A stretch of 64,000 nt of DNA from Alkalihalophilus marmarensis DSM 21297. Its GTDB lineage: Bacteria > Bacillota > Bacilli > Bacillales > Bacillaceae_D. Location of the stretch: contig NZ_ATAE01000005.1 of the NCBI RefSeq assembly GCF_000474275.2, forward strand, positions 186,001 through 250,000. The letters run 5' to 3'. The notes beneath the pieces were generated by a model that saw only the letters and a list, made by a program, of their open reading frames with translations, was not told where the DNA came from and did no database searches. The stretch's first letter is position 1. Every line of letters begins with the position of its first letter. Position numbers and translations under genes: made by a program. This document shows positions 52,238 through 60,735 of this stretch, piece after piece.

Positions 52238-53344
52238 ATGCGGCGTTTGATTATTATTTTGTTGTTTGTAGTTCTTTTGGCTGGTTGTTCCCGTGAAAGT
52301 CAGCCCCTGCCCGAATCCACTGTTAATTTAACACCAAAGCCCGCTGCGTCCTCCTCTTATTTTCAGAGTGATACGATAAAACCCATCCAAGAATCAAACG
52401 GCATAGCAATGATTAGTGAGTGGTTTGATGAAGATACAATTCTATATGTTGAGGAGAAAGACCAATTATCTACCCTGAAAAAATATCATCTTTATTCTGG
52501 CCTTGAGGAACCTTTTTTTGAAACGGAAGAGTGGATTACAGAGGTGGAAGGGAACGAGGACCTTACGTTATTTTCAATTGTGACGTATGATGAATTTGAC
52601 CAATCCTCAATGTATGTGATTGATGCAGAAGGAAATAGACAGTTAGAGCTTCAACACTTTGGGGATAGTTATACAGTATATTGGAATCCTTACAAGCCTA
52701 GTGAGATGATGCTCATTACGTATTTGCCTGATTGGAATTTTGACGTGTTTCATGTCAATGTCGATGAACAGACAGTGACCGCAATAGAAATCCCGCAAAC
52801 GTATTTCCAATGGGTAAATGAAACCCAAATTGCCTACTTAAATTGGGACGCTGCTGCACCTAATTATGAGGCACCGCTTGTGTTGTATGATCTAGGTACA
52901 GGTGAGGCTAAAGAAATGGAAAAGCCGCTTATTACTTTCATGTCTTACAGTGATCACACTCAGCTCGAGGTTTCGGTTGACTCCATGTATGAACTGTATA
53001 CAACGTATACATTTAAATCAGAAGGTGCAGAAGAAATAAGCGAACTTGAGATGCCCATTTTAAATACGTATTCTGATTTGTGGTGGATTCCCTTTCATAT
53101 GTACGACCCGGATGAGGGGGACTTTTATTATTTACGTCCAAAGTACAGCGGAGACTATTACAGCTACGAAGATGGCTACAATCTACTGAAATACAATCCA
53201 AGAACGAATGCTGAGGTAAGCATTACCGAGCTTGAAGAGCATTTGCCAATTAAGCTCTCCCCAGGCGGCGGGAAAATGCTGATTGGGAATCGGCTCGAGG
53301 AAGTAGTGGAGCTTGGCAATAAAGAGAAGGTAAGCTTATTTTAA
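52238..53344 (+). CDS. yqgU: YqgU-like lipoprotein
   Basis: 368 residues with a classic lipoprotein signal (R-R-L-I-I-I-L-L-F-V-V-L-L-A-G-C, lipobox cysteine at residue 17). The mature part is rich in Tyr/Trp and beta-structure, with repeated segments like a seven-bladed propeller (T-I-L-Y-V-E; W-V-N-E-T-Q-I-A-Y-L-N-W; L-V-L-Y-D). AAAGGAGGGGG lies before ATG 52238. Position after glcK matches B. subtilis yqgU roughly. Function unknown; probably a surface binding protein. Confidence 0.78.
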   Translation: MRRLIIILLFVVLLAGCSRESQPLPESTVNLTPKPAASSSYFQSDTIKPIQESNGIAMISEWFDEDTILYVEEKDQLSTLKKYHLYSGLEEPFFETEEWITEVEGNEDLTLFSIVTYDEFDQSSMYVIDAEGNRQLELQHFGDSYTVYWNPYKPSEMMLITYLPDWNFDVFHVNVDEQTVTAIEIPQTYFQWVNETQIAYLNWDAAAPNYEAPLVLYDLGTGEAKEMEKPLITFMSYSDHTQLEVSVDSMYELYTTYTFKSEGAEEISELEMPILNTYSDLWWIPFHMYDPDEGDFYYLRPKYSGDYYSYEDGYNLLKYNPRTNAEVSITELEEHLPIKLSPGGGKMLIGNRLEEVVELGNKEKVSLF

Positions 53345-53363
53345 GAAAGCTCAAGTTAAATCA

Positions 53364-53391
53364 TTGCAATTTTTATGCACTCTGTCATAAT
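53364..53391 (+). promoter_or_regulatory. Promoter of the thiamine operon
   Basis: TTGCAA (53364-53369), 16-base spacer, CATAAT (53386-53391). The riboswitch begins about 30 bases later. Confidence 0.5.
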
Positions 53392-53423
53392 AGGGGTGTA
53401 ATCAATTAAATAAAAAGCTGTAG

Positions 53424-53517
53424 AAGGCTAGGGGTGCCCGCTTAAGCAGGCTGAGAAAAAGGTAGTTTCCTTTTACCCTTGTACCTGATCTGGTTCGTAC
53501 CAGCGTAGGGAAGTCGA
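53424..53517 (+). promoter_or_regulatory. TPP riboswitch (THI element)
   Basis: Canonical core: TAGGGGTGCCC at the 5' side, GGCTGAGA, ACCCTT, ACCTGATCTGGTTCGTACCAGCG and TAGGGAA. Thiamine pyrophosphate binding should favour the terminator that follows and shut off thiE-thiS-thiG-thiO-thiD. Confidence 0.96.
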
Positions 53518-53540
53518 CTGCAAATGAGTGAATCATATGT

Positions 53541-53578
53541 AGCCGTGTCCCATGCGTTTTTGGGATACGGCTTTTTAT
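53541..53578 (+). terminator. Riboswitch-controlled terminator
   Basis: GCCGTGTCCCA pairs with TGGGATACGGC around ATGCGTTTT-type loop, then TTTTT, 30 bases before thiE. Confidence 0.88.
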
Positions 53579-53606
53579 ATGCTGAAATCATATAGGGGTG
53601 AATAGA

Positions 53607-54224
53607 ATGAAAGATTTTAAACTATACGCGATTACCGGAGAAGAATTTCATCAGGGACGTGACTTAATTGAAGTAATGGAAGAAGCTATTTTAGGCGGAG
53701 TCGATATTATTCAATTAAGAGATAAAAAAAGTAAAAAAATTGATGTGCTTAAAAAAGCTCAAGCATTACGTGAATTAACAAAGAAACACGATGTAACATT
53801 TATCGTAAATGACCATATAGATGTAGCGCTTGCTGTAGATGCAGACGGTATTCATGTAGGACAAGACGATCTTCCCCTGACTGAAGCGAGAAAAGTGATG
53901 GGTCCAGACAAAATCATTGGTATTTCTACGCATAAAATCGAAGAAGCCCGTGCGGCTGAAGCAGGTGGAGCAGACTATATTGGAGTCGGTCCAATTTTTG
54001 AAACAAAGAGTAAAGAAGATGTCGTAGATCCTGTGACAACCCAATACATTCAACAAGTGGCCAATGAAATCACAATTCCATTTGTAGCAATCGGCGGGAT
54101 CAAGCTGCACAATGTCGATCAAGTATTAGCTGCAGGTGCCACGCGTGTCTGTATGATCAGTGAGATTGTCGGGGCAGATGATGTTAAAGGGACGTGCGAA
54201 AAATTTATTGAAATCCTCAAGTAA
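53607..54224 (+). CDS. thiE: Thiamine-phosphate synthase
   Basis: Joins HMP diphosphate and thiazole phosphate to thiamine phosphate. ATG 53607 has AGGGGTG six bases before it (205 residues); GTG 53598 is inside the ribosome site. TIM-barrel motifs: Q-L-R-D-K-K, V-N-D-H-I-D-V-A-L-A, G-I-H-V-G-Q-D-D-L-P, I-G-I-S-T-H and Y-I-G-V-G-P-I-F-E-T-K-S-K. Real ThiE rather than the regulatory TenI because the substrate loop is kept. First gene behind the TPP riboswitch. Confidence 0.9.
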   Translation: MKDFKLYAITGEEFHQGRDLIEVMEEAILGGVDIIQLRDKKSKKIDVLKKAQALRELTKKHDVTFIVNDHIDVALAVDADGIHVGQDDLPLTEARKVMGPDKIIGISTHKIEEARAAEAGGADYIGVGPIFETKSKEDVVDPVTTQYIQQVANEITIPFVAIGGIKLHNVDQVLAAGATRVCMISEIVGADDVKGTCEKFIEILK

Positions 54225-54251
54225 TCTTACAGAAAGGAAGGAGGCAGACAG

Positions 54252-54449
54252 ATGGAGTTAATCATTAACGGTGAAAAGGAAACGATTCAAGCTGACACGC
54301 TGCTTGATGTAGTAACGCATTATCAATTAGAACAGCATCTTGTCGTAACTGAGGTTAACGGGGAGATCATTGACCGAGACAGTTGGGCAGAGACGAAAGT
54401 AGAAGAAGGTATGAAGATTGAATTAGTGCATTTTGTTGGGGGAGGATGA
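54252..54449 (+). CDS. thiS: Sulfur carrier protein ThiS
   Basis: 65-residue ubiquitin-like protein ending G-G-G; its C-terminal glycine is adenylated by ThiF, thiocarboxylated, and passes sulfur to ThiG. Sequence M-E-L-I-I-N-G-E ... [16 protein letters not shown] fits the family. ATG 54252 follows AGGAAGGAGG. Its stop overlaps the thiG start. The extra third glycine at the end is slightly unusual, since most ThiS end in two. Confidence 0.93.
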   Translation: MELIINGEKETIQADTLLDVVTHYQLEQHLVVTEVNGEIIDRDSWAETKVEEGMKIELVHFVGGG

Positions 54450-55234
54450 TGACAATGAAATCATCAAAGTTAGTCATAGCTGGTAAAGAATTATCATCAA
54501 GATTTTTTCTTGGGACCGGGCGTTATCCCAATCCATTTGTTCAAAATGAAGCAATCCGAGTATCAGAAGCGGAAGTATTAACATTTGCGATTCGCCGCGT
54601 GAATTTAGATGCTCCGAGTGAGGATGCGATCCTGCAGCATCTAGATCAAGATTCCTTTACGTATCTTCCTAATACATCAGGAGCTAGTAATGCAGAAGAA
54701 GCAATCCGCATTGCAAGACTTGCGAAAGCATCAGGAATCAGCAACTGGATCAAAGTTGAAATTAGTGCAGATGAAAAAACATTGCTTCCTGATCCTATCG
54801 AAACACTAAAGGCAACAGAAACGTTGGCAAATGAGGGTTTTGTTGTGCTTCCTTATACATCAGATGATCCCATTTTATGCCGTAAATTAGAAGAGGCTGG
54901 GGCAGCTGCCGTTATGCCTGGAGGAGCGCCGATTGGTACAGGACTTGGTGTATTAAATCCGTACAATATTGGCTTAATAGCAGAAGACTCTAACGTGCCG
55001 ATAATTGTAGATGCTGGCTTAGGATCTGCAAAAGATATCGTTGAAGTAATGGAGCTTGGGGTTGATGGTGTCTTAATGAATACGCCCGTAGCAAAAGCGA
55101 AGGATCCTGTGAAGATGGCTCATGCAATGAAGCTTGCGATTGAGGCAGGACGTGCATCTTATGAAGCAGGCAGAATTCCAAAGAAGAAGTACGCGACAGC
55201 AAGCAGCGGGTATGAGTCCCTCATTTCGCGATAA
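54446..55234 (+). CDS. thiG: Thiazole synthase
   Basis: Forms the thiazole ring from DXP, dehydroglycine and the ThiS thiocarboxylate. 262 residues with a choice of ATG starts (54446, 54455); 54455 is closer to homologues and has GGGGGAGG upstream. Motifs: L-G-T-G-R-Y-P near the N-terminus, the Schiff-base lysine region [17 protein letters not shown] and I-V-D-A-G-L-G. Overlaps the thiS stop. Same operon as thiE. Confidence 0.95.
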   Translation: MMTMKSSKLVIAGKELSSRFFLGTGRYPNPFVQNEAIRVSEAEVLTFAIRRVNLDAPSEDAILQHLDQDSFTYLPNTSGASNAEEAIRIARLAKASGISNWIKVEISADEKTLLPDPIETLKATETLANEGFVVLPYTSDDPILCRKLEEAGAAAVMPGGAPIGTGLGVLNPYNIGLIAEDSNVPIIVDAGLGSAKDIVEVMELGVDGVLMNTPVAKAKDPVKMAHAMKLAIEAGRASYEAGRIPKKKYATASSGYESLISR

Positions 55235-55258
55235 AAACAAAAGAGGATGTGAAGATCA

Positions 55259-56371
55259 ATGACTCATCGTGTGATCGTCCTCGGAGGCGGTGTGATCGGA
55301 CTTGCTTCGGCATTAGAACTTTCTAGGAAAGGTCATGACGTGACTGTTCTTGAGAAAGTGCGCTGCGGGGGACAAGCGTCTGGTGCGGCAGCTGGGATGC
55401 TTGCTCCTTACTCTGAAATAGGGGAAGACCCTGATGATTTTTTTAGATTATGTCTTGCTAGTTTAAGAGAATATCCAGTTTGGCAAGAAGAAGTCAAAAA
55501 TCTCAGCGGACACGATTTTGAATATACAAATAGTGGAAGTCTTCATGCTGTGTACCATGAAGCGGATCTATTAGCACTTAAAACCAGGCAGTCTTGGCAA
55601 AGGGAATGGGGAGCAGAGGCGGAGCTTGTTGATGCGACTCGGATAAAGAAGCTTGAACCGCATCTTTCTGACTCTATTATAGGAGCAATGCATTATCCGG
55701 AAGAAAGTCATGTTTTTGCCCCGGACTATGTTGGTGCCCTTGAGGAAGCATGCCGGAAAAATGGTGTCACAATCGTTGAGGAACTTGAAGCAGTTGAGAT
55801 TCACAGCTGGAAGGAAGATATTGATTTAGTATCAAAAAACGGTCAGAGGTTTCAAGCTGAACGACTCGTTATCGCCTCCGGTGCTTGGTCAAAGGAACTC
55901 GAAGAAACCTTCTCCTTAAATCTCCCTGTTTATCCTATACGCGGACAAATTTGCGCTTATGAACTAGGAGATAAACAAGTGAATCATATTGTTTATACGA
56001 GCCAAGGGTATTTGGTTCCTAAGGCAAATGGGACGCTTGTAAACGGAGCTTCTGAAGATATTGCAGGTTTTAAGACGGATGTTACAGAAAAAGGAATAGC
56101 CCGTTTAACGAATTGGAACAATAATATCTTTCCTTTCTTAACAGATCTCAATCCGTTTCATACATGGGCTGGATTAAGACCAGCAACGCAGGATGGCTAC
56201 CCTTTTATCGGTGAACACCCGAGTGCAAAGCATATTATTTTTGCAACAGGGCATTATCGTAATGGAATTCTTCTTAGCCCTATTACCGCTAAAATAGTGG
56301 CTGCATTGCTTAGCGATGAAAAGACGCCTGTTCCAATCGAAACGTTCGCACCGAATCGTTTTACATACTAA
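55259..56371 (+). CDS. thiO: Glycine oxidase ThiO
   Basis: FAD enzyme that oxidises glycine to the imine used by ThiG. 370 residues. The FAD loop is G-G-G-V-I-G-L-A-S-A-L-E-L at the N-terminus; S-G-A-A-A-G-M-L-A-P-Y follows; the C-terminal part has A-G-L-R-P-A-T-Q-D-G-Y-P and G-H-Y-R-N-G-I-L. AGAGGATGTG precedes ATG 55259. Gene order thiS-thiG-thiO here differs from thiO-thiS-thiG-thiF of B. subtilis. Confidence 0.93.
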   Translation: MTHRVIVLGGGVIGLASALELSRKGHDVTVLEKVRCGGQASGAAAGMLAPYSEIGEDPDDFFRLCLASLREYPVWQEEVKNLSGHDFEYTNSGSLHAVYHEADLLALKTRQSWQREWGAEAELVDATRIKKLEPHLSDSIIGAMHYPEESHVFAPDYVGALEEACRKNGVTIVEELEAVEIHSWKEDIDLVSKNGQRFQAERLVIASGAWSKELEETFSLNLPVYPIRGQICAYELGDKQVNHIVYTSQGYLVPKANGTLVNGASEDIAGFKTDVTEKGIARLTNWNNNIFPFLTDLNPFHTWAGLRPATQDGYPFIGEHPSAKHIIFATGHYRNGILLSPITAKIVAALLSDEKTPVPIETFAPNRFTY

Positions 56372-56430
56372 ATAATGAATGAGACAAATGGAATAACTGA
56401 AACTTAAGGTAAGAAAGAAGGAGAATAGAC

Positions 56431-57234
56431 ATGACGATGGCAAAAGTTTTAACCATAGCAGGCTCAGATTCTGGGGGGGGAGCTGGAATTCAAGCAGACC
56501 TAAAAACGTTTCAAGAACTTGATACGTTTGGAATGAGTGCAATCACTGCCCTGACAGCTCAGAACACTTTAGGTGTGCATGGTGTGTTTCCTCAATCACT
56601 TGAAGCAATTGAAGCACAGATTGATGCTGTTCTCTCTGATATCGGAGTAGACGCTGTTAAAACGGGCATGTTATTTTCTGCAGAAATCATTACGCTTGTT
56701 GCAAAAAAATGCAAACAGTATCATGTCCAAAATATTGTCGTCGACCCGGTTATGGTTGCTAAAGGCGGAGCGGTGCTGCTTCAGGATGCAGCTACTGAAG
56801 CATTAATTAAAGAACTGCTGCCGATCGCTGCAGTTATCACACCAAATCTTCCGGAAGCGGCTAAGCTTCTTCGTACAAAAGAGATGGAGACACTGGAGGA
56901 CATGGAGAAGGCAGCAAAAGAATTGCATAAACTTGGACCAAAATATGTGGTCTTAAAGGGCGGTCACCTAAAAAATGGACCGGCAGTGGACCTTTTATTT
57001 GACGGAGAGGAACTTCATTACTTAGAGACAGAGCGGATTGAGACGAAGCATACTCATGGTACCGGCTGTACGTATGCGGCTGCCATTGCAGCGGAACTGG
57101 CGAAAGGTAAATCAATTAAAGATTCAGTTCAAACGGCGAAGCTTTTTATTACCGAAGCCATCCGTCATTCTCTTTCAATTGGGGGAGGCATTGGACCAAC
57201 GAATCATCATGCTTATAAGAATTCTCTATTATGA
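56431..57234 (+). CDS. thiD: Hydroxymethylpyrimidine/phosphomethylpyrimidine kinase
   Basis: Phosphorylates HMP twice to HMP diphosphate. 267 residues, with A-G-S-D-S-G-G-G-A-G-I-Q-A-D at the start, the A-L-T-A-Q-N-T segment, G-M-L-F-S-A and the C-terminal H-G-T-G-C-T-Y-A-A-A-I-A anion hole. GAAGGAGAA precedes ATG 56431. Last gene of the thiamine operon. thiC and tenA are not in this window. Confidence 0.93.
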   Translation: MTMAKVLTIAGSDSGGGAGIQADLKTFQELDTFGMSAITALTAQNTLGVHGVFPQSLEAIEAQIDAVLSDIGVDAVKTGMLFSAEIITLVAKKCKQYHVQNIVVDPVMVAKGGAVLLQDAATEALIKELLPIAAVITPNLPEAAKLLRTKEMETLEDMEKAAKELHKLGPKYVVLKGGHLKNGPAVDLLFDGEELHYLETERIETKHTHGTGCTYAAAIAAELAKGKSIKDSVQTAKLFITEAIRHSLSIGGGIGPTNHHAYKNSLL

Positions 57235-57268
57235 TAGGATATAGTTATAGTTAAAGTGAAAACGTGTT

Positions 57269-57309
57269 AAAGTCTATTCATATGATTTAATCATTTGGGT
57301 AGACTTTTT
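57269..57309 (+). terminator. Terminator of the thiamine operon
   Basis: AAAGTCTA pairs with TAGACTTT around a long loop, then T residues. Confidence 0.75.
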
Positions 57310-57388
57310 GTTTTATTTGTCCATCCTGTATAATATATACATTCCAGTTCGAAATACGATCAAATCGTCGAGGAAACCGAGGTGAGTT

Positions 57389-58099
57389 ATGGAGATTATT
57401 AAGTGGAGCAATGTAAGCAGTGAACGGCTCAATAAAATTTCATTTACTGTGCTGGAAAATCAAATTGTTACATTAATCGGGCCTTCTGGAGCGGGTAAAA
57501 GCAGTCACTTGTATTTGATGAACCGTTTAGATGATAAGAGGTCAGGTTCAATTACATTTAAAGAAAAAGAGATTGAAAGCTACCCTATTGTTGAGCTAAG
57601 GCAACAGATCGGAATGGTGTTTCAATCACCTGCATTATTTGATGGGACAGTTTCAGAAAATGTATCTTATGGGCCGAATCTTCATAATAGAGATTGGTCT
57701 GATGAAAAAACCATTGAGCTTTTAGAATCCGTTCACCTTTCTCCTGAATTCTTACATAAACCTATAGATGAATTATCAGGCGGAGAGCAGCAGCGTGTTG
57801 CTTTCCTGAGAACGCTAGCAAACGAGCCAGAGATTCTATTGCTGGATGAAGTGACAAGCGCACTCGATTTGCGCAATGTGGAATTAATTGAAGATTTCAT
57901 CCGGACATTACAGAAGAGAGGCAAGACCATTTTCATGGTGACCCATGATGTCGAACAGGCAGAGCGCCTAGGAGATCAAACCTTTTATTTGGAAAAAGGC
58001 GAACTGATTGAAACCGGTGAATCTAAGGAGTTTTTTAGGTCTCCACAAACAGAGCGTGCAAGGCGATTTTTGTATCGTGACGGGGAAGGGGACGAATAA
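57389..58099 (+). CDS. fetA: ABC transporter ATP-binding protein FetA-like
   Basis: 236-residue ATPase. Walker A G-P-S-G-A-G-K-S-S, Q-loop M-V-F-Q-S-P, signature L-S-G-G-E-Q-Q-R, Walker B I-L-L-L-D-E-V and V-T-H-D-V. It is followed two bases later by a UPF0014 permease, the FetA-FetB (YjkA-YjkB) pair that exports iron or protects against peroxide in E. coli. ATG 57389 follows ACCGAGGTGAG. The Walker B ends D-E-V instead of the usual D-E-P, which FetA-type proteins tolerate. Confidence 0.83.
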   Translation: MEIIKWSNVSSERLNKISFTVLENQIVTLIGPSGAGKSSHLYLMNRLDDKRSGSITFKEKEIESYPIVELRQQIGMVFQSPALFDGTVSENVSYGPNLHNRDWSDEKTIELLESVHLSPEFLHKPIDELSGGEQQRVAFLRTLANEPEILLLDEVTSALDLRNVELIEDFIRTLQKRGKTIFMVTHDVEQAERLGDQTFYLEKGELIETGESKEFFRSPQTERARRFLYRDGEGDE

Positions 58100-58101
58100 A
58101 T

Positions 58102-58881
58102 ATGGCTCCAGAAATTTCAAATGTATCAATGCTATTTCTCATCATTTTTGTATTAATACCCGTTTCATTATCTTATGTCTATTCGTTGAATTTAGCAGGG
58201 AGCATCACTTGGTCCTCATTTAGAGGAGCTGCTCAATTATTCTTAATAGGGTATTTATTAACGTTCTTATTCGAGCTGCCGCCCTTAATTGGTATACCGA
58301 TTATGCTGAGTGTTATGATTACAGTGGCTGGTTTTCATGCGGCTAAGAAAGGTCGTGGCATTTCTGGAGTACTGCTTTTAATTTTTGGCATTTTAGTGAC
58401 TGTTGAGCTTACGGTCCTCTCTATGTGGCTTGGATTTGATATGATTGAGTTTACACCAGAACAAGTTATTCCAATGAGCGGTATGGTGATTGGAAACAGC
58501 ATGGTAGCCATAGGTCTTGCTTTAGAAAGAATGAAAAGTGAATTTAACGAAAATCATAATCGGCTCCTTGCAGCTCTCTCACTCGGTGCTACACCAAAAG
58601 AAGCGACACAGCCGATTATCAAGCGGATTGTCCGTGCTGCAATGATTCCTAATGTAGATGGGTTAAAAACAATTGGACTTGTACAGCTTCCTGGAATGAT
58701 GACGGGGCTGATACTGGCGGGAGTATCACCTCATATTGCAATTCGTTACCAGATAGTCATTTCTTTAAGTATTTTTGTTGCTGTATCAGTTAGTGCCATG
58801 CTTGTTACGGTGTTTACGTACAGAAAGTTTTTCAATCAGAACTTACAATTAAAACGGGTGAATGACAACGGATCAGTGTAG
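58102..58881 (+). CDS. fetB: UPF0014 permease FetB-like
   Basis: 259 residues with about seven helices. UPF0014 features: L-A-G-S-I-T-W-S-S-F-R-G-A-A-Q-L near residue 30, I-P-M-S-G-M-V-I-G-N-S-M, L-G-A-T-P-K-E-A and the long L-P-G-M-M-T-G-L-I-L-A-G segment. Follows fetA with one to two bases between. Probably an iron exporter in the cytoplasmic membrane. Confidence 0.88.
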   Translation: MAPEISNVSMLFLIIFVLIPVSLSYVYSLNLAGSITWSSFRGAAQLFLIGYLLTFLFELPPLIGIPIMLSVMITVAGFHAAKKGRGISGVLLLIFGILVTVELTVLSMWLGFDMIEFTPEQVIPMSGMVIGNSMVAIGLALERMKSEFNENHNRLLAALSLGATPKEATQPIIKRIVRAAMIPNVDGLKTIGLVQLPGMMTGLILAGVSPHIAIRYQIVISLSIFVAVSVSAMLVTVFTYRKFFNQNLQLKRVNDNGSV

Positions 58882-58926
58882 GTAAGCAGATATAAAAGAA
58901 GTAGATAAAAAGGGGAAACGACCAAC

Positions 58927-59532
58927 ATGTTTAACGGGAATAAACTAGTGTTAATTTTACCGGCTATTTTGATGGCCATTATGTTCTGGGGAGGCTATCA
59001 TTTCTTAGGTGAAAATGAAACGCTGACACATGAACAACTTAAAGAGGAAACGGGTTTAGTTGCTGAGGCAGATGATACTGGTGATGGATGGTTAGTAAAC
59101 ATTAACTGGGAATGGGCTTCTATGCCGGATGGCGGCCTTTATGGTGAAGATTATGTAAGTGTAGCCGTACTAGATGAGGAAGGGCATGCAAGAGAAGACA
59201 TTACATTTACAGATATGAAGCTTGAATTAGTTTATGGAGACGAAGTGATCTATGAATCCGAAGGCGAAGCCGTCAGTAACGGGGTCATTTTTGCCTACCC
59301 TAATGAGGTACGAGAACATCAAAGCCTAGGTAATAAAGGACAGGCTGTTGTTCGCTTGAACGGTGATGAGATAAATAAAGAGGATATTTCAATCCGTATG
59401 CTCCATACATGGGTTAACCATAGTCCTTTAACAAAAGAAGATGCATTATTTACAAATCCTGATTTTAGCGGGGCTGCTAATGTTCCGTATTGGATAAAAG
59501 AAGAGACACCTGCACAGCAATCTAGCCAATAA
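58927..59532 (+). CDS. Membrane-anchored extracytoplasmic protein, unknown
   Basis: 201 residues: one N-terminal hydrophobic helix (residues 7-24), then a soluble, acidic beta-rich domain (W-L-V-N-I-N-W-E-W; V-S-V-A-V-L-D-E-E-G-H; G-K-A-V-V-R-L-like). Probably sits outside the cell as an anchored immunoglobulin-like domain. ATG 58927 follows GGGGAAACG, 45 bases after fetB, and the DUF1385-YqgV gene begins 18 bases after its stop, so it may be in one transcript with both. I do not recognise the family. Confidence 0.65.
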   Translation: MFNGNKLVLILPAILMAIMFWGGYHFLGENETLTHEQLKEETGLVAEADDTGDGWLVNINWEWASMPDGGLYGEDYVSVAVLDEEGHAREDITFTDMKLELVYGDEVIYESEGEAVSNGVIFAYPNEVREHQSLGNKGQAVVRLNGDEINKEDISIRMLHTWVNHSPLTKEDALFTNPDFSGAANVPYWIKEETPAQQSSQ

Positions 59533-59550
59533 AGAGAGGGGATAAGCTAG

Positions 59551-60636
59551 ATGATGATTCGTGGATTGTCTTATCAGCGAGGAATTTTCTTTATGGGTAA
59601 GACACATATAGCCTGTTCCTATCACGATAAAGGCCGGCTAGTGACATGGATTAAGCCTTATGAGACAAAAACAGTCCTTATAATGGCAAAGCAGATCATT
59701 TTATCAATGCCCTTATGGTTCAAGGCTGTTGTACTAGCATGGATAGCTCTAGTATTTGTCCCTAAACTGCCATTGGCAATAGAGTGGAATGGACTGCCGT
59801 TTTACACGCTCTTCTATTTAATGTTTGGGACGCATTTCATGTTCCCTAACAGTTTAAGAAAATACCATGGTGCGGAGCATAAGGTGTTTAGTGATCGGGG
59901 AGTTAAGCGCCGGGGGAGATTATACCGAATAAAAAAAGCAGCAATAACGAATCGCTTTTGTTCAACAAATATTGTAGTGATCTACTTTTTAAGTGTGATA
60001 AGTTTATGTATCATTTTCCTGGCAGCTGGATTACAGGTAACTGAAGCACTTATGTATAGCTCCTATGCAGCGCTTCTTTTCATTCCGCTTCTTCAGTTCG
60101 TGATGAGAGGAAAGATAGCAGGGTTTAAATGGCTTCAACAATTCATTTTAACCATCTCTTATTGGCTGCAAGAGAAAATTACAACAGCAGAACCAGAACA
60201 TAAGCATTTAATATGTGCGATACAGTCTTACAGGACGCTCGCTAAAGAAGAGTTTCCAGAACATCTAGCAACGCGGAAAGTGATGAAAAAGAAGGAGGAG
60301 AAACATATGGCAATTGTTGATGTTACAGTTATACCAATTGGAACGGAGACACCAAGTGTGAGTCAATATGTAGCTGAAATTCAGAATGTGTTATCATCAT
60401 ACGAAGATAAAATCACCTATGAATTAACACCAATGAGTACATTGATTGAAGGAGAGCTGCCAATCTTATTTGAAGTTATCCAAGCTATTCATGAGGTGCC
60501 GTTTAAGCATGGATTAAAGCGTGTGGCAACGAATATTCGTATTGATGACCGCAGGGATAAAGAGTCAACGATGCAAAGTAAACGTGCATCAGTAGAAGCT
60601 CGCATGAAACAGCAACCGAATGATTCAATCGAATGA
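59551..60636 (+). CDS. Fusion of a DUF1385-type membrane protein with a YqgV thiamine-binding domain
   Basis: One open frame of 361 residues. Residues ~1-240 are DUF1385-like: helices at about 55-90 and 140-185, the motif K-Y-H-G-A-E-H-K-V-F near residue 106, and W-L-Q-E-K-I-T-T-A-E-P-E. Residues ~253-361 are a complete UPF0045/MTH1187 protein (M-A-I-V-D-V-T-V-I-P-I-G-T-E), the YqgV type that binds thiamine. In other Bacillaceae these are separate genes. No stop codon separates them here. A perfect ribosome site stands before the internal ATG (see next entry), so two products are possible. Confidence 0.8.
   Translation: MMIRGLSYQRGIFFMGKTHIACSYHDKGRLVTWIKPYETKTVLIMAKQIILSMPLWFKAVVLAWIALVFVPKLPLAIEWNGLPFYTLFYLMFGTHFMFPNSLRKYHGAEHKVFSDRGVKRRGRLYRIKKAAITNRFCSTNIVVIYFLSVISLCIIFLAAGLQVTEALMYSSYAALLFIPLLQFVMRGKIAGFKWLQQFILTISYWLQEKITTAEPEHKHLICAIQSYRTLAKEEFPEHLATRKVMKKKEEKHMAIVDVTVIPIGTETPSVSQYVAEIQNVLSSYEDKITYELTPMSTLIEGELPILFEVIQAIHEVPFKHGLKRVATNIRIDDRRDKESTMQSKRASVEARMKQQPNDSIE
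60292..60636 (+). CDS. yqgV: Internal in-frame start giving a free YqgV-like protein
   Basis: AAGGAGGAG at 60292-60300 is six bases before ATG 60307, which begins the conserved YqgV N-terminus M-A-I-V-D-V-T-V. Its 109 residues are a full-length thiamine-binding UPF0045 protein. The upstream codons K-K-K-E-E-K-H are simply the translated ribosome site. Most likely the two genes were once separate and the stop of the first was lost, or the fused frame arose by chance run-through. Confidence 0.6.
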   Translation, partial: KEEKHMAIVDVTVIPIGTETPSVSQYVAEIQNVLSSYEDKITYELTPMSTLIEGELPILFEVIQAIHEVPFKHGLKRVATNIRIDDRRDKESTMQSKRASVEARMKQQPNDSIE

Positions 60637-60669
60637 TTCAATCGAATAACTAAGTCGAATAATTCAAAC
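60619..60669 (+). repeat. 13-bp tandem repeat across the yqgV stop codon
   Basis: AATGATTCAATCG at 60619 and 60632, then diverged copies AATAACTAAGTCG at 60645 and AATAATTCAAAC at 60658. The TGA stop (60634-60636) is inside copy two. As 13 is not a multiple of three, copy-number change would alter the protein end. Confidence 0.85.
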
Positions 60670-60690
60670 AAAAATAGAATAGGCAATAAA

Positions 60691-60730
60691 CACACAAAAA
60701 AACGAACCAATCGGTTCGTTTTTTTGTGTA
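60691..60730. terminator. Bidirectional terminator
   Basis: ACAAAAAAACGAACC pairs perfectly with GGTTCGTTTTTTTGT around AATC, between the convergent yqgV and GNAT genes. Confidence 0.93.
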
Positions 60731-60735
60731 AGAAG

